Shown here one piece after another: positions 49,852 through 58,958 of a DNA stretch of 64,000 bases (position 1 is the first letter of the stretch; every line of letters begins with the position of its first letter). A model generated the notes under the pieces. The model was not told the DNA's origin. It saw only the letters and a list, made by a program, of their open reading frames with translations, and did not search any database. This DNA comes from JAPLJC01 sp052326585 (GTDB lineage Bacteria; Desulfobacterota; Desulfobaccia; Desulfobaccales; 0-14-0-80-60-11): positions 17,409 to 81,408 of the forward strand of contig JBKQLU010000008.1 in assembly GCA_052326585.1 (NCBI GenBank), read 5' to 3'. A program made the translations under genes and the position numbers.

Positions 49852-50601
49852 TCACCATTCCTTTAAACTTATGGCGCCATCTCGAATTTCGAGGTAATGG
49901 CTCTTCTCCGAGGTCCAGGCCCCGGCATTAGCCAGGATCTTGCCCCCATCCATGACATGCAGGCCATGCCGGTGGGTATGGGCGAATATGACGATGTCGA
50001 AGCCCCGGGCAAAAAACTTCAGGGCCGCCGACAAGTTGCCGGAGGTGTCTAACATGGGGCCTTTTTTGCCATTGACCTTACCGTTTTGTATTTTATGTAG
50101 AAACCATTCTATTTTAAAATAGAGATGAAAAAACTTTGGTGAAATTTTCAGTAATTTTCCTAAAACTTTGGATAAGTGAAGATGTAATCTTGGATAATAC
50201 TGAAAGGGTTGGTCGTAAATATGCCCATGTTCAATATGAATCTGCCGATTACCGGAAAGTACCTTGAGAGACGGGATGATAGGGGGGAGTCCAGATTGCG
50301 CCAGGTTTGACTCAAAAGAAAAATCATGGTTACCCCTGACATAATAGATTTTTTTGCCTCCCTTACGCACAAAATCTTTTAAACTATTAATAAGTGTCTG
50401 AAAATCTATTAATAATTTTTGTTTGGAATTTTGCAATAGATCGATGCCATCGCCATTTATACACAGACTAATGCCATTTTTTGCCAGGTAATTTATAAAT
50501 GACTTCAGATAATCCCTTTTCACAAAGGCTGGATTGCCAAGGTGAAGGTCGGAGATGACACAGAGATGATCTTCTCTAACGTAACTCGCAGATTTATCCA
50601 T
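49852..50601 (-). CDS. Calcineurin-like metallophosphoesterase (UDP-diacylglucosamine hydrolase-like)
   Basis: A 249-residue metallophosphatase with the full motif set: ISDLHLG (about 16-22), NGDGIDLL, YVRGNHDFSFE, IEHGHIYDQP and IFAHTHRHGL. The HGHxYDQP and size resemble LpxH and related phosphoesterases that act on lipid-linked or nucleotide-linked sugars. The gene is clearly more AT-rich than its neighbours except near its 3' end. It is alone on its strand among plus-strand glycan genes, and could be a transferred insertion. Confidence 0.86.
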   Translation of the reverse strand: MDKSASYVREDHLCVISDLHLGNPAFVKRDYLKSFINYLAKNGISLCINGDGIDLLQNSKQKLLIDFQTLINSLKDFVRKGGKKIYYVRGNHDFSFESNLAQSGLPPIIPSLKVLSGNRQIHIEHGHIYDQPFQYYPRLHLHLSKVLGKLLKISPKFFHLYFKIEWFLHKIQNGKVNGKKGPMLDTSGNLSAALKFFARGFDIVIFAHTHRHGLHVMDGGKILANAGAWTSEKSHYLEIRDGAISLKEW

Positions 50602-50695
50602 AGAAATTTTTTACCCCTGCCCACCGGCGTTCGCTGCAGTTTCCTCCCCCGCGGGATTGACCTGGGCCGCCGGGTGGTTTACATTGCCAGACCAT

Positions 50696-51763
50696 ATGGC
50701 CAAAATTCTCTATGGCGTCCACGGTACCGGCCACGGCCATGCGGTCCGGGCCCTGAGCCTGGCCCGGCACTTTGCCGGGCTGGGCCACCAGTTCCTCTTC
50801 GTCAGCCACGGTAGCGGGGCCGCCATCCTGGGCCGGGAATTCCCGGTGGAGGATCTCCCCAACCCCGAAACTCCCATCCAGGGGCACAAGGTGGCCCTGG
50901 GTGCCACCATCTATTCCAGCCTCGCGGTTCACGGCCGTTCCCGCAAGTACCTCCGGCAAATCTTGAGTCTCATGGACCGCTTCCAACCAGACGTCACCAT
51001 GAGCGATTATGAATATTTTGTGCCCCGGGCGGCCCGCCTGGCCGGAGTGCCCTGCCTGTCCACGGACCACCAGCACGTGGTTACCTGCTGCCGTCATCCC
51101 ATCCCGTGGACCCGGTACCCCGGCTATCTCTCCCTGGCCTGGGCGGTGCGGGCTTTTTTCAGCCAGGCCAGCGATTACCTGGTGATCTCCTTTTTCCAGC
51201 CGCCGCTCAAGCCGGGGGTCAGGGCCAAGATCCTGCCGCCCCTGCTGCGGGAGACGGTACTTGAGCGGCAACCCTCGGCAGGCGGTCACGTGGTAGCCTA
51301 CCAGGGGTATACCACCTTCGCCAGCTTTTTGCCATTCCTCCGGGCCATTCCCTCCGAGGTCATGGTCTATGGCTTCGATAGCAGCGGGGTGGACGGCAAC
51401 CTGGTCTTCAAAAAAAACTCCGAAAGCGGCTTTCTGGACGATCTCGCCTCCTGCCGTTACGTGATCTGCGGCGGCAGCCACACCCTCATCTCCGAAGCGC
51501 TCTTCTATGGTAAGCCGGTGATCGCCTTCCCCATCAAGGGCGCCTTCGAGCAATACCTCAACGCCTTTTACCTGGAACGCCTGGGATATGGGCGATATTC
51601 CCCCGGCTTTCGTCCCCGGACGGAGTTCATCCCTGCCTTTGAGGCGAAACTGCCGGACCTTAAACAGCGCCTCGGGCAGCAAAATTTCTGTGGCAACCCG
51701 GAGATCTTTGCGCTGGTGGAGCGCTTCATCCGGGAAAAAGGGCTCACTTATGAGGGCCGGTGA
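50696..51763 (+). CDS. GT28-like glycosyltransferase (MJ1255/VC2487 family)
   Basis: A 355-residue GT-B protein that opens with KILYGVHGTGHGHAVRALSLARHF and has the donor-binding CGGSHTLISEALFYGKPVIAFP near residue 260-281. This resembles MurG-like UDP-sugar transferases, and the conserved TGHGH loop is the mark of the MJ1255/VC2487 group. The acceptor is unknown. The upstream metallophosphoesterase gene runs divergently, with only 94 bases between the two. It converges on the next glycosyltransferase with a 22-base gap. Confidence 0.82.
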   Translation: MAKILYGVHGTGHGHAVRALSLARHFAGLGHQFLFVSHGSGAAILGREFPVEDLPNPETPIQGHKVALGATIYSSLAVHGRSRKYLRQILSLMDRFQPDVTMSDYEYFVPRAARLAGVPCLSTDHQHVVTCCRHPIPWTRYPGYLSLAWAVRAFFSQASDYLVISFFQPPLKPGVRAKILPPLLRETVLERQPSAGGHVVAYQGYTTFASFLPFLRAIPSEVMVYGFDSSGVDGNLVFKKNSESGFLDDLASCRYVICGGSHTLISEALFYGKPVIAFPIKGAFEQYLNAFYLERLGYGRYSPGFRPRTEFIPAFEAKLPDLKQRLGQQNFCGNPEIFALVERFIREKGLTYEGR

Positions 51764-51785
51764 GCCGTAAATGCCCAAGCCAAAA

Positions 51786-53117
51786 TTAATCGTGAAGCCT
51801 GTCTCTTACTGCTTGTGGCCTACCGGTTTTTCCCTTCGCCAATCCAACGAATAGCGCCTTTAGCCGGGTGTAGTTCCTCCTGGAGTCGAACTCCCGGGCC
51901 ACCAGATCACGCCCGGCCAGGGCCCGGCGCCGGGCTTCCTGCGGATCAGCCGCGGCCTCCTTGACGGCCCGGGCCAGGCTCTCCGGGTCCGCCGCCCGGG
52001 TCAACCAGCCCGTGGTTCCGGGGTGGATGACCTCCGGCAGGCCGGAGATCTCCGTGGCCACTACCGGCACCTCATGGACCAAGGCCTCCAGGACCACGTT
52101 GGGGATACCGTCCCGGTCTCCGGAGGGGGTGATGAGGCTGGGCATGATGAACAGGTCGGCTTCCTGAAGCAGGTGGGGCACCTCCCGGTGCGGCACGAAT
52201 CCCGGCAGCGCAACCCGGCCTTGGAGGCCATAGCGCTCGCTTAAGCGACGCAGGAGCCGGCGCTCGGGACCATCGCCGGCCAGGGTGAGATGAAAATCGA
52301 AGCCCTCCCGGGCCAGCAGCCGGCAGGCGTCCAGGAGAACCGTATAGCCTTTTTTGGGGACCAGGCGTCCCAGGGCCAGTAGGCGGAAGGGCGGTTGCCG
52401 GCGCCGCGGCGGAGCCGGCTCCGGAGCCAGTGAGACGCCGTTGTAAATATTGACGATCTTGGCTGCCTCCCGGGGCGCCAGGGCGGCCAGATAGCGTTCA
52501 TGGGCGCGGGTATTGGTGCGCACCAGGCTGGCCGCCGCCAGCTTTTCCAGCAGAGCCCCGTCCGGTGGGTGCAGGTCCCGGGCCCGGGCGCTGAAGCTAA
52601 AGGGGATGCCGCTGAAGTGCGAGGCCACCCAGGCTGCGGTAGCGGGGCCGTCGGCCCAGGGGGCGTGGATGTGGCCGATGCCGGCGCGCTGGAACTCTTT
52701 GGCCAGATGCACCCCCGCCGCTGCGGCCCAGAGGGCCTCACCGGCGGTCTCCAGGCTGCGCCAGCGTCGCAGCAGCACTCGCCGCAGAAATTGCCCGGCC
52801 CCGGGACCCCAGTCCCGGTTCAGGCGAGCCAGGTCTCTCAAGAGCTTCCCGGCGGCCGGCGCCCCGAGATGGCGGACCGGGGCCAGAACCCTGGCCATCC
52901 CGGCGGTCCGGACGGGCCGCCGCGGCCCGTAAAGCGTATAGACCTGCACTTGCAACCCCAGGCGGACCAGGGTATTGACCTCTTCCAGGACAAAGGTCTG
53001 GGAGGGCTCCGGGAACCAGAGGAGGAGGTAAGCCACCCGGAGGCCGGGGGGCGTGATGGTCCCTTGTTTTATGCTTCCCACGTTCGGCCTTTCCGGGCTC
53101 GCTGCGGCGCGCGGCAC
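51786..53117 (-). CDS. GT4 glycosyltransferase
   Basis: A 443-residue GT-B enzyme. AYLLLWFPEPSQTFVLEEVNTL is the SQTF opening of WcaL/AmsK-like transferases in exopolysaccharide loci. KIVNIYNGVSLAPEP, LLALGRLVPKKGYTVLLDACRLL and the donor-site FIMPSLITPSGDRDGIPNVVLEALVHEVPVVATEISGLPE follow. The likely start is GTG 53117, four bases after the stop of the upstream GT4 gene on the same strand, so coupling is expected. The sugar is not predictable. Confidence 0.88.
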   Translation of the reverse strand: MPRAAASPERPNVGSIKQGTITPPGLRVAYLLLWFPEPSQTFVLEEVNTLVRLGLQVQVYTLYGPRRPVRTAGMARVLAPVRHLGAPAAGKLLRDLARLNRDWGPGAGQFLRRVLLRRWRSLETAGEALWAAAAGVHLAKEFQRAGIGHIHAPWADGPATAAWVASHFSGIPFSFSARARDLHPPDGALLEKLAAASLVRTNTRAHERYLAALAPREAAKIVNIYNGVSLAPEPAPPRRRQPPFRLLALGRLVPKKGYTVLLDACRLLAREGFDFHLTLAGDGPERRLLRRLSERYGLQGRVALPGFVPHREVPHLLQEADLFIMPSLITPSGDRDGIPNVVLEALVHEVPVVATEISGLPEVIHPGTTGWLTRAADPESLARAVKEAAADPQEARRRALAGRDLVAREFDSRRNYTRLKALFVGLAKGKTGRPQAVRDRLHD

Positions 53118-53121
53118 CCGC

Positions 53122-54273
53122 TCACCTTCTCAAGGAGGTCCACAGCACCTCCTCATAGCGGCTCACCATGGCGCGCAAGGAAAAATCCCGCTCCACCCGG
53201 CGCCGGGCAGCTCGCCCCATGGCCCGGCATTGTCCCGGGTTTGCCAACATGCGGCCCAGGACCGCGGCCAGGGCCGCAGGGTCCCCCGGGGGCGCCAGCC
53301 AGCCGGTCTGAGCCGGGGTCACTATCTCCGGCACCCCCCCCACCGCGGTGGCCGCCACCGGCAGACCCGAGGCCATGGCCTCCAGGACCACGTTGGGCAG
53401 GCCCTCGCCGCGGGAACTCAAGGCCAGCAATCCGGCCTGCCGGTACAGCGGTCTGAGGTCCGGCCGGGCCGGAATAAACCGGAAGGAGCCCGGAGGCAAA
53501 CTCTGCTCAGCGAGTTGCTCAAAGGCCCCCAGGCTGGACCCCTCCCCCACCAGCCACAATTGCGCCTGGGGGAAATCCGGCGCCACCAGGGCAAAGGCCC
53601 GGATCAGGTTGCCTTGGTCCTTGTTCGGCACCATGCGGGCCACCGAGAGCACCACCGGCGGATCTTCTTTGGAGAGCCGGGCGCCGTCCGGGACCGGCTG
53701 GAAATAGTCGGTGTCCACCCCGTTGTGAATAACGCTGATCCTTCCCAGGGGCACGCCGCAACCCCGGCTGAGCTCCCCTTTTAGGGAGGCGCTGTTGCAA
53801 ACGATACGCCGGGCCAGAGGCCACAGCCAACGCTCCCCCTGCCGCCGGGGGGCCTCGCTGCCCCGGCAGTTGCCCACGATGGCCGGTACCCGGGCCAGCC
53901 GCCCCAGGATCCGGCCCCAAATATTAGGCACCACGGTAAAGGGCACCAGCAGTTCGGGTGCGCCGCGGCGCAGATGGCGCCAAAGGTTCAGCAGAACCCC
54001 GGGACCTACTTGCTCCTGCCGGGAGATCCAGGTGAGGGGCAGGCCCCAGCCCCGGGCCAGGGGAAGATAACCATCGCCCGCGGCCAGCAGCCAGATCTCC
54101 ACCCGGAAGCGTGCCGGGTCCAGCCGCCGGGCCAATTCCAGGACCTGGCGCTCGGTACCGCCGAATCCCAGGTCTTGCATAAGAAAAGCGACACGGGCGG
54201 GCCGGAAGTTTCGAGAAGGTCCGGAGAGCGGACGCGGTGGCGCCGGCCCCGGGATGGGCCGAGCCTGCTCCAC
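53122..54273 (-). CDS. GT4 glycosyltransferase
   Basis: A 383-residue GT-B enzyme. RVAFLMQDLGFGGTERQVLELARRL starts the acceptor domain, and VIHNGVDTDYFQPVP, VLSVARMVPNKDQGNLIRAF and LALSSRGEGLPNVVLEAMASGLPVAATAVGGVPE form the donor site. A GTG start at 54273 lies one base after the stop of the radical SAM gene, giving a tight radical SAM-GT4-GT4 operon. About 20 extra residues precede the fold. Confidence 0.88.
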   Translation of the reverse strand: MEQARPIPGPAPPRPLSGPSRNFRPARVAFLMQDLGFGGTERQVLELARRLDPARFRVEIWLLAAGDGYLPLARGWGLPLTWISRQEQVGPGVLLNLWRHLRRGAPELLVPFTVVPNIWGRILGRLARVPAIVGNCRGSEAPRRQGERWLWPLARRIVCNSASLKGELSRGCGVPLGRISVIHNGVDTDYFQPVPDGARLSKEDPPVVLSVARMVPNKDQGNLIRAFALVAPDFPQAQLWLVGEGSSLGAFEQLAEQSLPPGSFRFIPARPDLRPLYRQAGLLALSSRGEGLPNVVLEAMASGLPVAATAVGGVPEIVTPAQTGWLAPPGDPAALAAVLGRMLANPGQCRAMGRAARRRVERDFSLRAMVSRYEEVLWTSLRR

Positions 54274-54274
54274 C

Positions 54275-55489
54275 TCAATACCCCATCAGGCCACAACAGC
54301 GGGAGCAAACGGGCATCAGCCCCTCGCTGGCCAGGCTGTGGCGAAATTTCCGGTATGCCGGCGAGTTCCACAGCTCGCTGATGGTGGCCTCTTTGAGGTT
54401 GCCCACCACATAGTCGTGGTAGTCCCGGCAGGGGGAGAGGTCGCCGTTGCTGTCGACCTCCGCCGCCTGGTAGATGGAGATGCACTGCTCAAACCCGAAG
54501 CGAGCCCGATGGTCGGTATAGTAGGCGCGCAGATCCGCCTCGCTGCTGACCCGGGGGATCAGAGTGACCGGCGGCGCCTTGGACCCCGCCGACCGGGCGA
54601 GAACCTGTTGCAACTGCCGAGCCATCTCGGCATAATCATCGGGCCGCCAGCCGCCCACCCAGCCCGCGGGGTACGTGGGCCGAAAGCCAAAACGCCGGGA
54701 AAAATCCTGCTCATGGGCCTGAACCCCTCCTGCGTCGATCCACCAGGAAAGGTAAAAGACAAACAGGTCCACCTTTTCCCGAAAGGCGTCGTAGATGTCC
54801 ACCAGATGACGAAAGTTGTTGCGGGAGATGGTGGTGAGGGAAGCGAGCAACGGCAGGCTTTGGCCCTGGGAGCGCCGGGCCTCGTGTACCGCGGCCAGGC
54901 CGGCCTGAATGTCGGCAAAATTGTCGGCCCGCCCTACTCCCGGGCGGGTGCGGTTGTGCAGGGCCGCATCCGGACCGTCGATGGAGACCTGCAGGAGCCA
55001 CATGGGCGCCCGGACCAGCCGCTCGGCAACCGCGGCAATCCTGGTGCCATTGGTGGCAATGGAACAGGGCAGCCCCAAGGCGGTGGCATATTCGATTAAA
55101 TCCACCGTCCCCTCGTAGAGCATGGGCTCCCCACCCCAGAAGTAGACAAAGGGCCGGTGGCCATGGGCCGCCAGGTCATCCAGCACCTGCCGGTAGCGTT
55201 CCGGGGAGACCTCGTTCTGTTTAAGCTCCCGGAGATTTTTGCCGTGCAGAAATCCCTGGTCGCCCCACTGGCCGCAGGTATGGCAGCGCAGGTTGCAGAC
55301 GTCGGTGATCCGGAGGCTCAACTGGCGGATCTTCCGGGCCTGCCCGGAATCGGCCCGGGGGTAGAGCAGGTTGAAGAGCCACTTCTCACCCTGCAGGGTC
55401 GCCAACTTTGATGCGATCCGGGGATGCTGGGCCACCCGCCAGAAATTCTTCAATACCGCGCCCAGGGCAATCTTGCTGCGTACGCCCAT
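54275..55489 (-). CDS. Radical SAM protein with SPASM-like C-terminus
   Basis: A 404-residue enzyme. The SAM-binding cluster is CNLRCHTC (C65, C69, C72), followed by FVYFWGGEPMLYEGTVDLIEY and LLQVSIDGPDAALHNRTRPG. The C-terminal stretch has the cysteine pattern of a SPASM cluster (FEQCISIYQ, DLSPCRDYHDYVVGNL, MPVCSRCCGL). Such enzymes modify peptides, sugars or other substrates; here its tight linkage to two glycosyltransferases hints at a glycan or a carrier as substrate. Start 55489 was chosen for AGAGGA upstream and family fit. Confidence 0.86.
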   Translation of the reverse strand: MGVRSKIALGAVLKNFWRVAQHPRIASKLATLQGEKWLFNLLYPRADSGQARKIRQLSLRITDVCNLRCHTCGQWGDQGFLHGKNLRELKQNEVSPERYRQVLDDLAAHGHRPFVYFWGGEPMLYEGTVDLIEYATALGLPCSIATNGTRIAAVAERLVRAPMWLLQVSIDGPDAALHNRTRPGVGRADNFADIQAGLAAVHEARRSQGQSLPLLASLTTISRNNFRHLVDIYDAFREKVDLFVFYLSWWIDAGGVQAHEQDFSRRFGFRPTYPAGWVGGWRPDDYAEMARQLQQVLARSAGSKAPPVTLIPRVSSEADLRAYYTDHRARFGFEQCISIYQAAEVDSNGDLSPCRDYHDYVVGNLKEATISELWNSPAYRKFRHSLASEGLMPVCSRCCGLMGY

Positions 55490-55512
55490 ACCGATACCGT
55501 TTCCTCTAAATC

Positions 55513-55521
55513 TGTTATAAT
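55513..55521 (+). promoter_or_regulatory. Extended -10 element (plus strand)
   Basis: TGTTATAAT in the divergent spacer faces the dehydrogenase gene at 55784, about 260 bases away. The distance makes the assignment weak. Confidence 0.3.
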
Positions 55522-55555
55522 TAGATGCCGGCCGCATGGCGGCCATGAATTATTA

Positions 55556-55584
55556 ATTATAACTTATCCGGCCGCAATCCCCAA
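55556..55584 (-). promoter_or_regulatory. Candidate promoter for the radical SAM operon
   Basis: On the minus strand, TTGGGG (55579-55584), a 17-base spacer and a perfect TATAAT (55556-55561) lie about 70 bases upstream of the radical SAM start. Confidence 0.45.
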
Positions 55585-55783
55585 ATCCGGTTTTTCTAGA
55601 AGACTACCAAAAATTGGCTTGACACGGCCGCCTTCCCGGGACAGAGTCAAGTTCACCCGAATTTTGCAATCCGCTTTTTGCCTATTCCGCATAAAATAGC
55701 CTTTGCTTTTGGGTCTTATGGGCTTTAACGAGATGCTATCAGAAGACAGAAAAGAGAAGACGGCAGACCAAAAACCGGGCCCC

Positions 55784-57025
55784 ATGGAGGCCCTGGTCTA
55801 CTATCGTTCCATTCCCCGTTACCTGCTGGCCAAGGGGCTGAACCGCCTCTGGCCCCGGCACTTCTTCGCCGGGGTGGCTCCCCTCCGGCTGCGGCAGGTG
55901 GAGCTGGCCCCACCCGGCCCTGACTGGCTGATCTTGAAGAGCCGCCTGTGCGGCATCTGCGGCTCCGACCTGCAACTGCTCAAGGGGGTGGAGTCTCTCT
56001 TGTTGGAGCCTTACGCCTCCTTTCCCGCGGTGCTGGGCCACGAAGTGGTGGCAGAGGTGGTCCAGGCCCCGCCAGGGTCGGAATGGCGCCCCGGAGAACG
56101 GGTGGCGGTCGAGCCGCTCCTGCCCTGTGAAGTCCGGGGTATCGAGCCCTGCCACTTCTGCGCCCAGGGACAATATAATCTGTGCGAAAACTTCACCCAG
56201 GGGCGGCTCTCTCCCGGGACCATCCTGGGTCTCCACCACGAGGCCGGGGGCGGCATGGCCAGGTGGCTGGCGGCTCATCCCAGCCGCCTGTTTCGTCTGC
56301 CGGACACCCTTGCTGATGAGACCGCGGTCCTGATCGATTCCCTGGCCTCAGCCCTGCAGCCGGTCCTGGACCATTTTCCCGAGGATCGGGACACGGTGGT
56401 GGTTTACGGCGCCGGGATTATCGGCCAGCATCTGCTCCGGATCTTGAAGGCCCTGGGGTCCAAGGCCAGGGTGCTAATGGTGGCGCGCCACCCTTTCCAG
56501 GAAAACCTGGCCCGGGCCGGGGGTGCTGACCTGGTGCTGCTTTCGCCGGACCGGGCCGGATTGGCGCAGGCCGTGGGTGCCCGGCTGCTTCCCACTACCC
56601 TGGGGGGCGGCAACCCGGAAGGTGGGGCGAACCTGTTCTTCGACTGCGTCGGCAGCCGCTCCTCCATGCAGGAGGGGCTGCTGGCCCTTAGGGGTGGCGG
56701 CGCCTACGTGCTGGTGGCTACCGCCGCGCAGTTAGGGCCGGTGGATATCTCCAGCCTCTGGTTCCGGGAGTTGCGGCTCAGCGGTTCCGCCATGTACTCC
56801 TATGGCACCTGGCAGCGGCAGCGAGTGCGCACCTACCAACTGGCAGTGGATCTCCTGGCCCGGGGCGATTACCCGGTCCAGGGCCTGGTATCCCACGTCT
56901 TCCCCCTGAGCGCTTACCGGAAGGCCTTCCAGGTGGCTTTCGATAAGCGGCGCCACCAGAGCGTCAAGGTGATCTTCGATCTCAGGGAACTCTCCGCCCC
57001 CACGGGAGCGCCGAACCGAACATGA
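55784..57025 (+). CDS. Zinc-type MDR dehydrogenase
   Basis: A 413-residue medium-chain dehydrogenase, longer than the 340-360 usual. Catalytic zinc site: RLCGICGSDLQLL and VLGHEVVAEV. The structural-zinc loop is spread in PCEVRGIEPCHFCAQGQYNLCENF. The Rossmann fold starts VVVYGAGIIGQHLLRIL. The start is uncertain: ATG 55784 opens the conserved domain, while in-frame ATGs at 55718 and 55733 add 17-22 polar residues. It overlaps the deacetylase gene by four bases, so it probably oxidises or reduces a sugar in the glycan pathway. Confidence 0.82.
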   Translation: MEALVYYRSIPRYLLAKGLNRLWPRHFFAGVAPLRLRQVELAPPGPDWLILKSRLCGICGSDLQLLKGVESLLLEPYASFPAVLGHEVVAEVVQAPPGSEWRPGERVAVEPLLPCEVRGIEPCHFCAQGQYNLCENFTQGRLSPGTILGLHHEAGGGMARWLAAHPSRLFRLPDTLADETAVLIDSLASALQPVLDHFPEDRDTVVVYGAGIIGQHLLRILKALGSKARVLMVARHPFQENLARAGGADLVLLSPDRAGLAQAVGARLLPTTLGGGNPEGGANLFFDCVGSRSSMQEGLLALRGGGAYVLVATAAQLGPVDISSLWFRELRLSGSAMYSYGTWQRQRVRTYQLAVDLLARGDYPVQGLVSHVFPLSAYRKAFQVAFDKRRHQSVKVIFDLRELSAPTGAPNRT

Positions 57026-57990
57026 AATTGGTCATCAGCCTCGATGTAGAAGAAGAGGGGCTCTTCTCCGGCCTCTATTCCCGCACCCCGGAAGTTACCA
57101 ACGTCGCCGAACTGAGCCGCCTCGATTTCATTCCCCGTGACTTTGGCCTCCCCCTGACCCTGCTGGTCAGCTACCAGGTGGCCCGGGACCCGGCGGCCTG
57201 CGAAATCCTGGCCCGCTGGCGTGACCGGCACCGGGCCGAAATCGGCGTCCATCTGCACCCCTGGAGCACCCCGCCCTTCCCGGAGATGACCCTGCCGGAA
57301 CCGGTTCCGCCGGAGCAAGTTCCCCTGGCCCTCCTCCGGGATAAGTTGAGCAACCAGATTGAGCAGATCCGGGCTTCGCTGGGGGTGCAACCAACCTCTT
57401 TCCGCGCCGGAAGGTTCGCGGTGGGTCCCAAGATGCTGGGCCTGCTGCCGGAGTTCGGCTTCAGGGTGGATAGCAGTGTGGTGCCCCTGACCTTAAAAGG
57501 CGGAGAGGACTATTTCCTGGCCCCGGCCGACCCCTTCCGCATCGCCCCGGCCGCCGGGGAGCCCGCCTTGCTGGAGGCGCCGCTGACCCTGGTGCCGCTG
57601 ATCAGTTCACTGCCCTGGGCCCTGGCCCGGCTGGCGGCGCGATTCCCCGGCGCCGCACGCCGCCGCCTGCTGAGCGGCTTCAAGTACGTGGGCGCCGCCG
57701 GCATCCAGCCGGCCTGGTTTTCCCTGCCCCAAATGCGCCTGGCCGCGACCCTCCACCGCCATCGGGGCGGGCGGGTGCTCACCATGTTCTTTCATTCCTC
57801 GGAGCTGAAACCCGGGGCCAGCCGCCTCTTTCCCAACGAGGCGGCGGTGGCGGGCTTCGTCGCCAAGATTAAGACCTTCCTGGACTGGCTGGTCCGGAGC
57901 GGCCCGGTGGAGGGCGTAACTCTCTCCGAACTTTATCAGGATTGGCTTGCCGGTGGATTGCTCCCCGCCTCCCCGGAATGCTCGCGGTAA
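57022..57990 (+). CDS. Polysaccharide deacetylase-like (CE4) protein
   Basis: A 322-residue protein with the NodB-type opening LVISLDVEEEGLFSG and the metal-binding IGVHLHPWSTPPF (HxH). RAGRFAVGPKMLGLLPEFGFRVDSSVVP and MFFHSSELKPGASRLFP follow. The missing D-D pair of classic CE4 (here DVEEE) puts it in the divergent subgroup common in O-antigen loci. It may deacetylate a sugar of the glycan. Its 3' end overlaps the convergent GT2 gene by 55 bases. Confidence 0.78.
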   Translation: MKLVISLDVEEEGLFSGLYSRTPEVTNVAELSRLDFIPRDFGLPLTLLVSYQVARDPAACEILARWRDRHRAEIGVHLHPWSTPPFPEMTLPEPVPPEQVPLALLRDKLSNQIEQIRASLGVQPTSFRAGRFAVGPKMLGLLPEFGFRVDSSVVPLTLKGGEDYFLAPADPFRIAPAAGEPALLEAPLTLVPLISSLPWALARLAARFPGAARRRLLSGFKYVGAAGIQPAWFSLPQMRLAATLHRHRGGRVLTMFFHSSELKPGASRLFPNEAAVAGFVAKIKTFLDWLVRSGPVEGVTLSELYQDWLAGGLLPASPECSR

Positions 57991-58757
57991 TAGGAACCCT
58001 GGCGCAAGCCCCGGCCCTGGGCGGAGAATATGCGGGGGTGGGCCCAGCCCCATTTGGACAGCACGAATTTCACCGAAGTGGCCAGGACCCCCAGGCCGTA
58101 TTTGACGCTGCGCATGAAATTGATGGAGGAGGCCTCCGGGAAATAGCGGGTAGGACAGGAGACCTCGCCGAGTCGAAAGTCGAAATAGATCACCTGGGCC
58201 AGCATTTCGTTATCGAAGACGAAATCATCGGAGTTCTCCCACAGGGGCAGGCGTTCCAGCACTTGGCGGGAGAAGGCCCGGAAGCCGGTGTGGTACTCCG
58301 ACAGCTTGGCCCCCAACAACAGGTTTTCGAAAAGGGTGAGGAAGCGATTAAACAGGTATTTATAGGCCGGCATGCCCCCCTGCCGGGCACGGCCGCCCAG
58401 GATGCGGGAGCCGATGGCCACGTCGTATTCGCCGCTGGCCACCAGGCCCGCCAGAGCCGGGATGATCTTGGGGGAGTACTGGTAATCCGGATGCACCATC
58501 ACAACAATGTCGGCTTCGGTATGCAGGGCCTCGGTATAGCAGGTCTTCTGGTTGCGGCCGTAGCCCATGTTGCGCTCGTGCAGAAAACAGCGGATTCCCA
58601 GCCGCCGGGCCACCTCCAGGGTCTCGTCATGGGAGGCGTCATCCACCAGCAAGACCTCGTCCACTACGTCCGCGGGGATATCTTGAAAGGTGCGCTCCAG
58701 GGTGCGCTCGGCGTTGTAAGCGGGCATCACTACCAACACTTTTTTCCCCAGCAACAT
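57936..58757 (-). CDS. GT2 glycosyltransferase (DPM1/GtrB-like)
   Basis: A 273-residue GT-A enzyme starting VLVVMPAYNAERTLERTFQDIP. VLLVDDASHDETLEVA and VMVHPDYQYSPKIIPALAGL carry the DDAS and metal-binding DYQ segments. YLFNRFLTLFENLLLGAKLSEYHTGFRAFSRQVLERLPL matches polyprenyl-phosphate sugar transferases and GtrB-like enzymes, but no C-terminal membrane pair is seen. GGAGAAGAGAAGAA precedes ATG 58757. Its tail overlaps the convergent deacetylase gene, which is rare in this window. Confidence 0.86.
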   Translation of the reverse strand: MLLGKKVLVVMPAYNAERTLERTFQDIPADVVDEVLLVDDASHDETLEVARRLGIRCFLHERNMGYGRNQKTCYTEALHTEADIVVMVHPDYQYSPKIIPALAGLVASGEYDVAIGSRILGGRARQGGMPAYKYLFNRFLTLFENLLLGAKLSEYHTGFRAFSRQVLERLPLWENSDDFVFDNEMLAQVIYFDFRLGEVSCPTRYFPEASSINFMRSVKYGLGVLATSVKFVLSKWGWAHPRIFSAQGRGLRQGSYYREHSGEAGSNPPASQS

Positions 58758-58779
58758 TTCTTCTCTTCTCCTTGGGATT

Positions 58780-58788
58780 TGCTATAAT
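58780..58788 (+). promoter_or_regulatory. Extended -10 element
   Basis: TGCTATAAT is a perfect extended -10 on the plus strand in the spacer between the divergent GT2 and ligase-like genes, about 170 bases before the likely ligase start (80 before an alternative start at 58863). Confidence 0.45.
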
Positions 58789-58958
58789 TAAACGTTAAAA
58801 ATGGTCGGCCCCCGGGCCGGGACGGCTCTTTCAAGGGTTCCCCTTGCCATTGCATCTGTCTAATGCATATAGCGATTTTGGCGAAAAAGCAAACTGCAAA
58901 CCCGATCAGCGGCACCCCTCAGGTTTACCAGGCAGCCTTCCAGGAGAGCAGGTCCTTG

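Noticed and set aside
49629..49931. A 100-codon frame between the flippase and metallophosphoesterase genes
   Set aside because: It runs antisense into the metallophosphoesterase gene and lacks a start context.
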